A stretch of DNA of 64,000 nt from Anthoceros angustus (taxonomy: Eukaryota > Streptophyta > Anthocerotopsida > Anthocerotales > Anthocerotaceae): contig MU008154.1 in the NCBI GenBank assembly GCA_010909165.1, positions 372,001-436,000 of the forward strand, written 5' to 3'. Below the pieces are notes generated by a model. The model searched no databases. It was given only the letters and a program-made list of their open reading frames with translations, and was not told where the DNA came from. Shown here piece by piece: positions 23,146 to 34,864 of the stretch (within the stretch, counting starts at the first letter, position 1; the number at the start of each line of letters is the position of its first letter). A program made the position numbers and the translations under genes.

Positions 23146-24090
23146 GTGAGTCGTGGGCAGAACCGAGGGTGACAAGCAATGGAACGATTACCCATCTTGT
23201 GAAAGGGAGCTCAGGTTGCCTACCTGGTCTATCATTGGCATGAGACCGATGGCCTTGGCCCGGAGGAAGCATCCGGGAACGACTGGTTCCTGGGATAAGT
23301 TGCAGAATCAGGACAGCACCAGTTTGTGAAACTCATGCACGAGTGACGAAGGAGCATGGAAAGGCAAGCAAGATTAAGAGGGGTCTAAGTGAGAGAACAG
23401 AGACCTGCATGAGAACCAGCACGTCCATGGGGTCATTGTCCTCGCAGAGTGTTCGAGGGATGAACCCATAGTTGTGAGGATAGACGACAGAGGAGTAGAG
23501 AACGCGGTCTACCTGGTGGGTGCACACATCTGACATCAGCTTCGTTGCTACACAGTTTTACGCAGCGTCGTCACAGGTTCGGGCTGTCGGGGAGACCAGA
23601 CGAAGCTATACCTTGATCAACCCACTGCTTTTGTCTAGCTCATATTTCACCTTACTTCCTTTACTGATCTCCACAACCTGAGACAAGCAATTTGAGAAAA
23701 GCGGAAATCTTACATCAGGAAGGCCCAGGTTTTACTCCTTCAAGACATGCATATACGACAAAGGATGGTCTAATTCTGGTGACACAGCAAGAGCAGGAGA
23801 CACTGCAAATGTCCGCGGAACTGGACTCACACAATTGAAGATTTTGGGAGCTCCGGGCCCTGCAATGCAAGCAGGTTTCGCAATTAGCAGCTGGGAAAGC
23901 ATCATGCACAAAATCAGTGACGCATGGCCTGAGCCACAGGGTGAGAGAAGCTACCAATTTCCAAATCATGCCAAGGATGGGCAGCAACTGATCGGCTGGA
24001 CATCGATGATAGAATACGCTGATTCAAGGGAGGAGCGGAAATCCAAGGTTTCTTGACAGGGGGCTCCTCTTGTTGTCCTTCCGTACTCAT
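22666..24090 (-). CDS. PPA: Soluble inorganic pyrophosphatase, family I
   Basis: The enzyme hydrolyses pyrophosphate to phosphate with Mg2+ in the cytosol and pulls biosynthetic reactions forward. Eight exons close exactly: 23955-24090, 23831-23859, 23612-23677, 23405-23512, 23224-23289, 22967-23087, 22806-22887 and 22666-22708 (minus), giving 216 aa, the normal plant length. The N-terminus reads [16 protein letters not shown]. Then come [55 protein letters not shown], the signature [12 protein letters not shown] with its metal-binding aspartates, [13 protein letters not shown] and the C-terminus [13 protein letters not shown]. The 29-nt exon is notably small. No organelle transit peptide is evident, so cytosolic. 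Identification is firm. Confidence 0.95.
23116..23145. repeat. (CA)n microsatellite in pyrophosphatase intron
   Basis: About 14 CA units lie in the intron between the exons at 22967-23087 and 23224-23289. Confidence 0.95.
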
Positions 24091-24644
24091 GTTGTCCAGT
24101 CCACTCTCCCTGGGTCAGTGGCTGCCCAACACGAACTGTGTGCGATTGACGTTGCTTTCGTGTCTACGACTTCATTCCGACAACTGCGATTGACAGGACA
24201 CGTCTTGAACGCTGCATCGTCGAACCCAACCTAAAGCCTGTTTGGCAGAAAGTTCAAGATCTTGGCCTGTGGCCGAGATAGGAAACCAGCTGAAAGGTGG
24301 AAGGATATCCCTTCTGAGCGGAGGAAGAGCAAACGTGAACCACAACCAACAAGACCAGTGCGTTGTGACGTTCTGAGCTCCTTGTAGGTGGCAGAGAAAA
24401 CGTTGGCTCCGGGAGAGGGAGAAACTTGGGTTCTATTGGAACACGTGGGCAGCAGGCATTTTCTCCTTTCCCCTGTACGTCAGGCTGTGATGGAGTGCGC
24501 AGGCCGGAATGTACCGAATCGATGCTTACACAATGACAGATGATGGTGTACAATGGGTCGTGACCGTGTAAGAATTGTCCAAAACTGCCTCCACGTAGAG
24601 CTCGTTATGGCATCAGCATATCCAATCCCAATCGTGGTGGAGAT
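24091..24644. other. Pyrophosphatase promoter and NUP50 3' flank
   Basis: Both neighbours are on the minus strand, so this stretch holds the promoter/leader of the pyrophosphatase gene and the 3' end of the NUP50-like gene. No other coding signal is convincing. Confidence 0.5.
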
Positions 24645-26757
24645 TCACAGGGGTGTGTGGGCCTGGATCGCTTCCGCCAAGGCCTGGGCATCCTCTGGGG
24701 ATAGTAATCTGAATAGACAAGCCTGTCTTCGTACTTCTTGCGTTGGTTCCTGACACACGGCATGGCATGGTCATCGCTCACTATGATGGGAATGGTGTGC
24801 TCCAACAACTCTTTTTAGGCACAACAACGAGTTCCTGCTCACCGCAATTAAGAGGATAAGGGTGATGTCTTTCTTTGTCGCCTTTGCTTTCAGTCCAGTG
24901 TACAGGAGTGCGTTGAGTAGAACCTTGCCCACCTGAGCATGGCATGTCAGGGCATACCAGAATCAGTACGGGCAAGCCGAAGTCATGAACAGTGCTAGGG
25001 AGTGGATTGTAGAAGTAGCTGCTACCTCGTTGCGGAAGACAATTGTGGGTTTGGATTCCTTGGAGGTTGAGGGGGCACCCTCTTTGCACCTGAGAATTAT
25101 CTGGCCCCTGCCCAGGTCTTTCCACGTTTTCTCCTCACCGTCTGCGACCTGATCCCGGCCCAAAAACATGGTGGCTCAATGCATAAGTAGGATGTTAAAG
25201 AACAATGACGTCGTCACTCAGGAAATGTCGGAGTGTGCCGTCTAACCTGGAAGTACAATTTTCCTCGCACTTGGTGAACAATCTGGATGCCCTTCTCTTG
25301 TGTGCTTATGAAGGATGGGCTTCCAGGGGCTTCTGCATCTTGATCCTCTGGGGAACGGCATCACAGTCAAGAGCACTTGCAACAATGCTGCAGCAGCAGA
25401 GAATCACGTCAGGAACTCTTCAGTCCATGAGTGCTCACCGTCCTCTTCCTTCCTCTCAGCAGTAGTGATATCTGGTGGCCTTGCAAAACTGGGGATAGGC
25501 ATGGGTGACCGCACAGCAGATACAGTAAAGGCCCCTGGAGTTGCAGTTGCCGCAGCCACCACGCTGGATTCTGCAGAACAGATAAGCTACTGCTCTGGGA
25601 AGACCAACCCATCCACCTACAAACCACTCAAACACAACTTCACATCTACTCACCAGGTCCTTGAGCGTCCTTCGTCTCATTATGTGCTGGGACTGCAGCT
25701 GGCAATGGGGACCGAAATGCTGCTACAGACCCTGTCCGTAGCCATGGATTGCGCAGAACAGTCAGGACCTGTCTTCCCCTGAACAAGCCATTGATCTACA
25801 CCATTTCCACAACTGCTCACCAGGTCCATCAGAGTCCTTCTTCTCGGCCTCACTTGCTACCGGCAATGCACCCGCAGAAGGCAGTGGCGACCGAAACGCT
25901 GCCACAGACCCTGATCGTGCCATGGGAGGCAGAGGAGTTCGTTCTGCATCACAATGAACTTCATGACCCTCCCCTCCATCCTCAACCAATGCAATTCCTC
26001 CAAGGAAGCAGGAAACGTCAAAAACCCAGACCTGCGACGGCACCAGCTCGAGCCCCAGTGCCGGACGTCGTCCACATAGCTGCCAAAATACATCACATTC
26101 AGCCCATGGATCAGCAGATGCAGCTGCAAGTGAAGCAAATATAATTCACATCAGTGTATCAGCTAAAATCTCACAAGCAGCGTTGATGCCCCCAAATGCG
26201 GCTCCCCCACCAGCACTGGCTGCAGTGGAATCCTGCTGTGGAGGCCCTGCCTGGCCGTCCAGCGATGGGGCGTCGAACAGAGGGGAACGGCGTGCACAGG
26301 GCGGAGAGAGCACTTGCTGCTGCTGTCCCTGCAAAACGTTGTTGCTGTTGCTGTTGCTGTTATTGTTGTTGCTGCTGCTGTTCTTCAACCAGTCCACCAC
26401 ATCCTTGTAGTCCGTCTACAGCATCAACAGCAGCAGCAGGGAAGTCAAGATGCATACCCACATTTCCCTCACACAATTCAGCAAAAGCAGACGTGCCCAA
26501 CAGGCACGATATCCCACCAGAAGAGTCCGGGCATGCTTCAAGTAATCTTCCACCCCCGCCTCCCATAGCTCGTCCAGGTGATCTTTCTTTTGCTGCTCGA
26601 CCCAGGCGGCGAACTGGGTGTTAAGCGCTCTGACGTAGTCCAGGCACCAGGCGGACCTCTGCTCCAGCTGGGCCTGACAGGGGGCCAGGCCCTTGGCGCT
26701 CTTGTTGTACAGCTGCGGACTCGCATTTCCCTCTCCCTTGCGCTTCCCTCCTGCCAT
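24645..26757 (-). CDS. NUP50: NUP50-like nucleoporin with Ran-binding domain
   Basis: NUP50/Nup2 proteins sit at the nuclear basket and help recycle importin-alpha with RanGTP. Nine exons fit: 26518-26757, 26175-26415, 25821-25910, 25654-25731, 25439-25570, 25247-25347, 25026-25148, 24843-24932 and 24645-24749 (minus), 399 aa. Exon 1 has the plant N-terminal signature (RALNTQFAAWVEQQKKDHLD, then ELWEAGVEDYLKHA). Exon 2 has KDVVDWLK and an Asn/Ser and Gln run. The last four exons form a RanBD1 domain: KGIQIVHQVRGKLYFQ, GEEKTWKDLGRGQIILRCKE, SKESKPTIVFRNE, VGKVLLNALLYTGLK, PEDAQALAEAI. Three middle exons are phase 1-1 and look homologous (xRSPxP). A small extra exon near 26100 cannot be excluded. 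The RanBD call is strong. Confidence 0.85.
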
Positions 26758-27430
26758 GGCCGATCACATGAAAGAAAGCGAGGCTGTCCCACAACCGCCA
26801 ACAGTACACGCTTTCTGACTCACCCACTCCGGGCTGCTCAGCTCGGCACTTGTTTAGGGGCAACAAACAACAAACAGCGTCCTTCTCCAGGACCTGGATT
26901 TTTTTCTGTGGGTTTACTCATGTGATGTTTTCCGAGGGCCGGACAGGTCCGGGCAGCGTGCCGTGAAGCCCGTGATTCATCCGTTGCGGTTGCGCCGCTG
27001 CAGCGAGCTGGAATCCGGCGGCAGCTGGCCGCCGTGGCCCTTGTGGGCCGTGCTCTGTTTGAATCGAAGCTGCAACTGCAACTGCCCTTCTTGGCGGATG
27101 CCCCGGGGGGGTGTGGGAGTAGGGTGATTTGATCTCAGCTGGGCGGTGCTGCGGGAGCTGCATATTTCCAGTCCTAAAGTGGGCAACTCCGGTGGCAGCA
27201 ACTCCGTCTGCATGGCGTCTTCTGAGCTGGGAGGGAAATCATCTTGGGTGGTGTTGTGGAATTGGATTGGGTTTGTGTGAGCATTGGAATTGGATTGGCT
27301 TTCTGCGTGAGAATCTGTGCCGGGCACCGTGTATCGTGAATGGGCTAGGGGCGGGAGAAGGGTGAGAATTCAATCATGCAGCAGCTCGCTTGCAGAGCTA
27401 GTTGCGAGAGGGGGGCCAGGCTGGTACAGT
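26758..27430. promoter_or_regulatory. Shared 5' region of divergent NUP50 and S1P genes
   Basis: The 673 bp between the start codons of two divergent genes must contain both promoters and leaders. I see no clear TATA box, and no conserved open frame. Confidence 0.5.
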
Positions 27431-30400
27431 ATGAGAGTGGGCGAAGGGACAGCGTGGCTCCAGAGCTTGCCACTTCTCTTGCTGCTGCTTGTGCCTCTCT
27501 GTGCTCAAGGCTTCGGGTATGTTCCTGGGCTGTCCAGTGACATTGGCTGTGGCGGGCCATTTTACTCTGCTGGAGGAGGATCCGGTGGTGGTGGGAGGCG
27601 GGGACAGGTTTTTCATGGAGAGCATTTGGGTCAGGGGTTTTGCCCTGTGTCTTCGGAAGGTTTCAGTTTGCTGAATTCCAGTAGGCTTGAGCAAGCTGCA
27701 GGCACACGCAGCTGCAGCAGTGATGAGTATAGGCCTTCATTTCGGGAGGACGAGCTTGGGCCGGTCAGAGTTGTGGGCGAAGTTTCCGATGAAGTCATTG
27801 TGAGATTTACAGAGTACAAGGATGCATTGGTACATAAGGAAAAACTGGAAGGCGTTTTGGAAGGGAATGGGTGGGAGTGGGTTCATCGTGTGAATCCTGC
27901 CTCTGCCTTCCCAACAGATTTTGGCGTGCTGAAACTGGAGCAGGACTGTAGAGATTCGATCCTGGATAAGCTGAACGGGGTATCGTTTGTGAAGGATGTC
28001 TCTGTTCAGGTGCGATACACACGAGCACTTACTAGTGAAGGAGATGCTCGTGAAAAAGAGGAGACAGGTTCCCACCGAAGCCCAGCCCATGATCATGTAC
28101 ACCTTAGAAAATCACCTGGCCGATTTGCCACGGCACTGTCTTTTGCTGAGGAGTGGCACATAGACGATGAGGGCAATACTTCCACTAGGCATAAGGGTCG
28201 GCAGCTCCTATCACAGGTACTCAGCCCTTGCAGTGGGCGCTGCTTGCTGTTTTAAACGAACTGTGATTTTGTCCGGATAGCTGTGAGAACCTTCTGTGTT
28301 TCATTGACGTTCTTACATGGCTTCTGTTCTCAAGCAGAAATCGAAGCTTACATCCATGTTTGGAGCTGAAAAACTTTGGGCAAAGGGTTTCACCGGTGCA
28401 AAAGTGAAAATGGCAGTGTTTGACACAGGTGTGCGTGCAGATCACCCACATTTCCGCAATATAATGGTGAGCCTTGGGAACACTGTGTCTCGTCAGACTT
28501 GTATTCTAATCCATTGATTGTATTGAGAGGTCTTATTGGTTTGTATCATGGGATACAGGAAAGAACTGATTGGACGAATGATGGGAATTTGAACGACAAC
28601 CTTGGTCATGGAACATTTGTAGCAGGTGTGATATCAAGCCAAGATCCACAGTGCTTAGGATTCGCACCTGATGCGGAGATCTATGCTTTTCGGGTTTTCA
28701 CTGATGCACAGGTACACATTATAGTTTGATGCACTGATGTTCCCTGCCAAACTGTTTGTCACCGCATTGGGCCTTTGAAGTGCAGGATTCATGTTTGTGG
28801 CTTGTTTCATATTGCAGGTGTCATACACTTCGTGGTTCTTGGATGCTTTCAACTACGCAATTGCTACGGCCATGAACGTGCTGAACCTGAGTATTGGGGG
28901 ACCAGATTACTTGGATCGTCCGTTTGTTGAGAAGGTAGGATACACTTCACAACATATTGTATTCTTTTGTATTCTTTTTCATGCAGTTCTCATAATACAG
29001 GTTTGGCTGCAGGTTTGGGAAATGACAGCCAACAAAATCATTATGGTGTCTGCTATTGGGAATGATGGGCCATTCTATGGGACACTCAATAATCCTGCAG
29101 ACCAAAGTGATGTCATTGGTGTGGGAGGTATTGATTATAGCGACCACATTGCTGTATTCTCGTCCCGTGGGATGACGACTTGGGAGATTCCTCATGGGTA
29201 AGAATTTTTTGACAACTTTTCTTTGCTTAACTGGATTATCATTTGTCGTTCAAAACTTTGGTCAGGTCAGACCTAGTACTAACAATCCACAACGCTTACA
29301 GATATGGACGTGTGAAGCCGGATGTTGTGGCTTATGGAAGAGAGGTTATTGGGTCCAGAATCACATCTGGATGCAAAAGTCTGTCGGGAACCAGTGTGGC
29401 TAGTCCGGTTGTGGCAGGTGCTGTTTGCTTGCTGGCCAGTGTTATACCAGAAGATATCCGGTGGCATGTACTCAATCCTGCGAGTATGAAGCAAGCACTT
29501 GTGGAAGGTGCTGCAAGACTAGATGGTCCAAACATGTTTGAGCAGGGTGCTGGTCGTCTTAATCTGTAAGTTAACATCACATCTACCTTGTTTCTGAACG
29601 CCCTGATTCAAGTGATGTTTTATAGTTTTTTCAGCACTGCAATGGCTCGTTCTTTGAGGCCTATAAGCTGCCATGACTAAACATGTGGCTATTTTGGGAT
29701 ATAGGTTGGCTTCTTATGATGTTCTCGTAAATTATGAACCGCGCGCAAGTGTTTTTCCAAATAAGCTAGATTTCACTGACTGCCCCTACTCGTGGCCTTT
29801 TTGTCACCAACCTATGTACGCTGGTGCAATGCCTGTAATATTCAATGCAACTATTCTGAATGGGATGGGTGTCATGGGATCTGTTGAAGGTGAACCTTTG
29901 TGGATGCCTTCGGAAGATGCTGCCAACTTTCTCGACATTCAGTTCACCTACTCTGACTATATCTGGCCATGGACTGGGTATCTGGGGCTGCACATGCGAG
30001 TAAAGTCTGAAGGAAGCAACTTTCAGGGCATTATTGAAGGGAACGTTCTCTTTACAGTAGTCTCCTCTTCCGGGACAGGGGAAAAAAATGACCGTCGATC
30101 TGACTGTGTGCTGCCTGTTCGAGTTGAAATAATTCCAACTCCTCAACGTGAGAAGCGGATCTTATGGGATCAATTTCACAGCATCAGGTATCCACCGGGT
30201 TACATTCCACGAGACTCCCTGGATGTGAGGAATGACATCCTTGATTGGCATGGAGACCACCTGCACACAAATTTTCATGGGATGTTTGACAATCTGCGTG
30301 ATGCTGGCTACTATGTGGAAATTCTGGGCTCGCCATTTACATGCTTTGATGCTACACAATATGGTACCCTGTTATTGGTGGACCTGGAGGACGAGTACCA

Positions 30401-31617
30401 TCCAGAAGAGGTTGCAAAGCTGAAGAATGATGTTGAGGTTCATGGTCTAGGACTTATCGTGTTTGCAGACTGGTATCATGTGGACACAATGATCAAGATG
30501 AAGTTTTTTGATGACAACACTCGAAGTTGGTGGACACCTGCTACCGGCGGTGCAAACATTCCAGCATTGAATGACTTGCTAGCTCCTTTTGGGATTGCAT
30601 TTGGGGACACCATCTTAAATGGGCCCTATTCTATTGGGGGTGAGAGAATTCACTATGCCTCGGGTACCGATATTGTACGCTTTCCTGCTGGTGGGTTTGT
30701 CCATCGCTTTCTCTTTCAGGACAGTTTTGCCATGGGTTTGGGGCTTTCAACCACACGAGCTGCAGTCCGACCACAGGTGGGATTGCCTGTTTGTGGTTTA
30801 CTTATCTGACAGTTTGGTCACTATTTGTGGCTGCATGCTCATGAATTTCTTTGATCATCAGGTCGAACTGCCAATTTTGGGAGCCGTAGAGGTTGCAAAG
30901 GGCCGCATCACGGTGTATGGAGATTCAAATTGTCTAGACAGTAGTCACAATCTGAGTAACTGCTATTGGCTCTTGAGAAAGCTGCTGAACTTTACTAGTC
31001 ACAAGGTTCGGGATCCAGTGCTATTTACTCTTGCAAACCAGCTTCTTACTCCTCTAGGGGGACCAGAAACTGTTCTCCCCGTCCGAAGAGATGATGTTAA
31101 CTTGACTACTTACTCCCTTGTCTTAGATCATGACTTACAGTGTGGCCTAGATTCACCACTGGAGGTACAACAGTCTAAAGGCTATGTGTTACCAGCTGTG
31201 CCACCAAGAAGGAGGGTTGCAGCAGGAGAAGTGCCTCATCCTGTTACTTTAGACCAGGAACTGATTGGGAGTGTCAGTAACTCCTCTTCCTATCCACCTC
31301 AGTTGTCTGTGGAACTTAACATTCCAGTGAGTGCCTTCACTACCAAGGAGGAGGGAAGCAGTAGTGTGAAGACATCAGCTGTCCTCCCTAATGAATCTCT
31401 AGCTCAGGGTATCAAGGTTCAAATACAACAAGAACCGGAAAGCACAGAAGACCGCAGGTCAGGAGAACGGCGGGAAAGGAGGAGGTCCACCTCACAACAA
31501 ACCACGAAGAACAGGGCGCACCTACGTTTCGATGATGAGGTACATCCCGCCTTATTGTATGTCTGGAAAGAACAAAACCTTGAAATATTGTTCGCGGTCC
31601 GTGTTGGCACAAAGTAA
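27431..31617 (+). CDS. S1P: Site-1 protease, subtilisin-like (S1P/SBT6.1)
   Basis: S1P is a Golgi serine protease that cleaves membrane-anchored bZIP factors and prohormone-type precursors. Eight exons fit: 27431-28216, 28338-28466, 28559-28711, 28818-28934, 29013-29197, 29302-29565, 29705-30776 and 30862-31617, 1,153 aa. A signal peptide ([15 protein letters not shown]) follows ATG 27431. The catalytic triad is Asp in [15 protein letters not shown], His in [14 protein letters not shown] and Ser in [15 protein letters not shown]; the oxyanion Asn is in [10 protein letters not shown]. Large S1P-specific domains follow. The frame ending at 31617 has no membrane segment at the C-terminus, although S1P is normally anchored there. 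Splicing at 31539 to 31657 would instead end in a short hydrophobic tail stopping at 31731. Family call is firm, last exon is open. Confidence 0.92.
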
Positions 31618-32193
31618 AGCTTAAGCCGTTTGGAACTTTTGTAGTGGAATGTGCAGCTGGATGGAAGTCTTCTGGCTGTCCAGTGGCTCTGCCCTGTAAT
31701 CTTCTGTGCCTTAGGTGAGCCCAGTTCATAGCAAAGTCTGTGATATCCTTCTTTTGGTGAAGACCCACTGATTGAGCGACAGACTTGATGTCTTCCAGGG
31801 ATTGTAGTATTGGTGATGAGCCTATGGCGTGTCAGACAAAAAAAGCGGAGGAGAACGAGGAAGGCCGCAGGCCGTGGCCTCCTCCCCTAAGATGAAGCGG
31901 AGTGTCTTGTGACAAGTGTTTGATGTGATCAAATGCGAAGCCCATGACTGACGCGGAACCTGTAGGACTAGATTCGAAATGTAGTCTCGCACTAAGTTGG
32001 GGCCATCCAATTTGTTGGCACATGGTTTGACGCTACACATTTGTCATCCCGAAGGCTCATAGAAATTGCAAGCTCGTCTTGGAATTGTGGAACATGATAC
32101 CGGCATCATGTTTGTCATATTCTGCATCTGTGCAGCCTTGAAACACTTGGTCGAAATTGGATCACACCTGTTGCGGTGTAGGATCTGGAATTT
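31618..32193. other. Convergent 3' flanks of S1P and MYG1 genes
   Basis: The stretch contains a possible last S1P exon (31657-31731) and otherwise the 3' UTRs of two convergent genes. No further gene is seen. Confidence 0.45.
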
Positions 32194-34491
32194 CTAGCCC
32201 ATCACCAAAGCTTTCTTGGCCATAGCCAGAGTGCCATCAAAACTTTTGTTCCCGCCGATGAAGCCACTCATGTGCACAAACACCCCTCCTTCAATTCCTG
32301 TCTCTGCGGAAAGTTCCTCATCCCTGAGGCCGCGCCACTGCTGCGGCAAGGGCTTCCTACTTTCGAACTTCCCGGGAGCAACCGCCACTGCCTGCACTCT
32401 CCATTGATGATTCCTATCGTCCTGCTCCACAACCACACAGGAAGAGAAATCACCTACTGCTAGGAACACAACATGCAAAGGTATTCGCGTGGAGTCTTTG
32501 GAGGAGGGCATACCTCATACAGCACGTATTTTATGGAAGGCTCCAGCTTCATCTCCTCTTCCAGCTCTGCTAAATGCGACTTCCACTGTTTGAAGATATG
32601 CACCCGGAGAGCGTGAGCCTCACAAGGAGAATAAAATTACTGCGTGCTGTCAGTGATGATTCAGGCAAAGTAGCACAACTTGAGCAATTGGAAAACTCAC
32701 CGGGCAAAATCTGTCAAGCACCATAATCTCCCCAGTCTCTGCATACCGAGTTCTAGCCGCTATACACTCAGCAACAATGGACCTTGCGGGCAGCCATGAC
32801 AACGCATAGTAGTGCAGGGCCTGAAATTAAAAAAAACTCCAAGTGAGATTGGTGGATTTTTCACTTCGTAAAAAATGTCAAACCAAGGTCTTGGCGATGT
32901 AACTATGCCAAGTCGCATGAGACAAGAGTGATCGAGACTTCTGCTGGTACTCTGATTTTGCCAACAGGCAGGATCAGCCACGCAAAGCAATGGCCGGATT
33001 GAACACTGCATCTCACAGAGTAAGATAGACAAGTTGGCTTGTTGCTTTATGCAAAAGTAGGCCACTGTATTGATCAGTCATCACAGTAGATGGAAATTTG
33101 CAAGTGACAAGAGTGACAACAACAACGTGCTGGATTGAGAGTTCTATTTGTACTTTGATTTTGCCAACAAGCAGGATCAACCATGCAAAGCAATGGCTAA
33201 ATTCACTAGTGCACCTCACAGAGTAAGGTAGACAAATTGGCTGGTTGCTTTATGCAAAAGTAGGCCACTGCGTTGATCAGTCATCACAGTAGATGGAAAT
33301 TTGCAAGGATCGCCAGGTCAGGCAACCCACAGAATCAACATCTCAGAACATTCAAGACAAAGTTGTTTAAGGCCATCAGGGACAATAGAATTACCTCCTG
33401 GAATTCAGTGCCAGTTAGCTGCATGGCATTTAAAAAAGCCGAATCCTCCTTCTCAGATGTGACTTCATCAATCCAGTCCGGGTTAAGACGCGCCACACGA
33501 GCCGAAAGATGTGTATTGTTCACATACCTCGGTGGTTGATCAGTGTCGTACTGGTTGACACCATTGTCAATTGCATCTACAGCCTTAAGGTACCACAAGA
33601 ATAGACAACAGGCAACCAAGATCACATAAGGCAGGTAGTAAACTGCTGGAAGCCAGCTAGCACTGGCCCATAACGTTGTGGGAGGTAAAGCTATAAACCC
33701 CATTGTACCTCAATAAAATTCTTGTAGACGGCAAGATAGACGCGCTCAACATCTGGATGAGACGTGTCCAGATTCAATTCCTTGGCAACAATCTCCAAGC
33801 CGAAATGCTGCAAGACAAATCCGTAATCACGAGATCAGAGAGAGTACTGGAACGCTACCAGCATTAAGTCAAATGCAAAGAAACCACATACGAACCTTGT
33901 AGACTAGCCCTGCACTGCTGAGCTTTGTTATGAACCCGTGGCCAAACACCTGATCAAAGCCTCTTTGATGATGATCAAAACGATCACCTTCAGCGGAGTA
34001 CACACCCCCTACATCTAGCACCGCATCCAAATTTTGCAGAATCTGCACCTCAAACCCTAAATTAAAAGCGGCCTTTGCATCCAGAGCTGAAGCTGCCATC
34101 TCACAGCTGCAAGCAATACCTTCTCATCTCTCGTCCTGATAATTTCTGCGTTAGCATACTTGTCCGTCAAACGGATCATGAAGCAGGCCAACGCTTCGTC
34201 GCAGTGGAAGGTGCCATTGTGCGTTCCGACCACTTTCCGCGATTTCCTCTTCAGCGACCCAATTCTCTCCACCTCAAACTCAGAGTCGGAGGAGATTCTC
34301 AACTCCGGAGCTGGACTGGGCAGGGGAGCTGTTGTGGCCAACATGGCCCTCCAAACACGCAAGCTTCCTCCGTGCCTCGGATTTCGAAGCACAACACGAA
34401 CCCCTACTGACGCCAAGAACAGCGAGGACGACGTCTGGCCAGAGGATCCAAGAATGTAGCTGCAAAGGTGCACTGCCAGACGGCAAAACAT
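32194..34491 (-). CDS. MYG1: MYG1-like protein (UPF0160, DHH-type hydrolase/exonuclease)
   Basis: MYG1 proteins are metal-dependent hydrolases; animal and yeast homologues act as 3'-5' RNA exonucleases in nucleus and mitochondria. Seven exons fit: 34120-34491, 33896-34042, 33709-33807, 33395-33583, 32701-32820, 32514-32585 and 32194-32421 (minus), 408 aa. Landmarks are VGTHNGTFHCDEALACFMI, DVGGVYSAEGDRFDHHQRGF (with the DHH-like metal site), NGVNQYDTDQPPRY, WLPARSIVAECI, WRVQAVAVAP and the closing VFVHMSGFIGGNKS. With ATG 34491 the first 50 residues are Arg/Ser/Leu-rich and could be a mitochondrial presequence. ATG 34344 gives a shorter form of 359 aa. The 574-nt intron 32821-33394 holds a tandem duplication. 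Confidence 0.92.
32919..33307. repeat. Intronic tandem duplication (about 0.2 kb x 2)
   Basis: Copy 1 spans about 32919-33102 and copy 2 about 33104-33307. Both share GATTTTGCCAACA, CAAAGCAATGG, TTGCTTTATGCAAAAGTAGG and GTAGATGGAAATTTGCAA. They differ by many substitutions, unlike the indel-type duplications elsewhere in the window, so this one looks old and real. Confidence 0.9.
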
Positions 34492-34864
34492 GTGTAATCT
34501 CCAGCGAACAACACAACAAGGCAATGCGATGGCTAGACGCAGAAGAGCGATGCAAGACACATCGGTTGCCTTCCTACCATGAGTATTCCAGACACTGTAT
34601 GCACATATTCCAGACACTAGAACCAAATTAGGGCTAGGTTTGAACACGAATTTGCCAACAGTGAAGCTGTGAATCTGAGAAGACCGACCGTTTTGCTCGT
34701 CGACTCGCATCGGTACTTCGCCTGCGGTTAGCACGGTGGTGGAATCGATTTTAGTGCAGCTGGGATTCGGGGTGAGATGGAGCAGCTGGATTGCACTTGG
34801 AATGCGTGACGTATGAACGTGGGTGGTGATTGACGAACCCGGCTTTCGTGCAGCAACCACGGCT
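34492..34864. promoter_or_regulatory. Short shared 5' region of divergent MYG1 and PRP28 genes
   Basis: Only about 370 bp separate the two start codons, so a shared or overlapping bidirectional promoter is likely. A telo-box-like AAACCCTAA (34053-34061) lies nearby, in the first MYG1 intron. Confidence 0.5.

Noticed and set aside
23100-23150. Short-repeat arrays considered as CRISPR or regulatory arrays
   Set aside because: The arrays in this window are microsatellites or minisatellites without spacers, in a eukaryotic genome.
24811-24842. A separate NUP50 exon starting at 24810
   Set aside because: It would need a 32-nt intron. The acceptor before 24749 gives a 93-nt intron, correct phase and a better Ran-binding-domain end.
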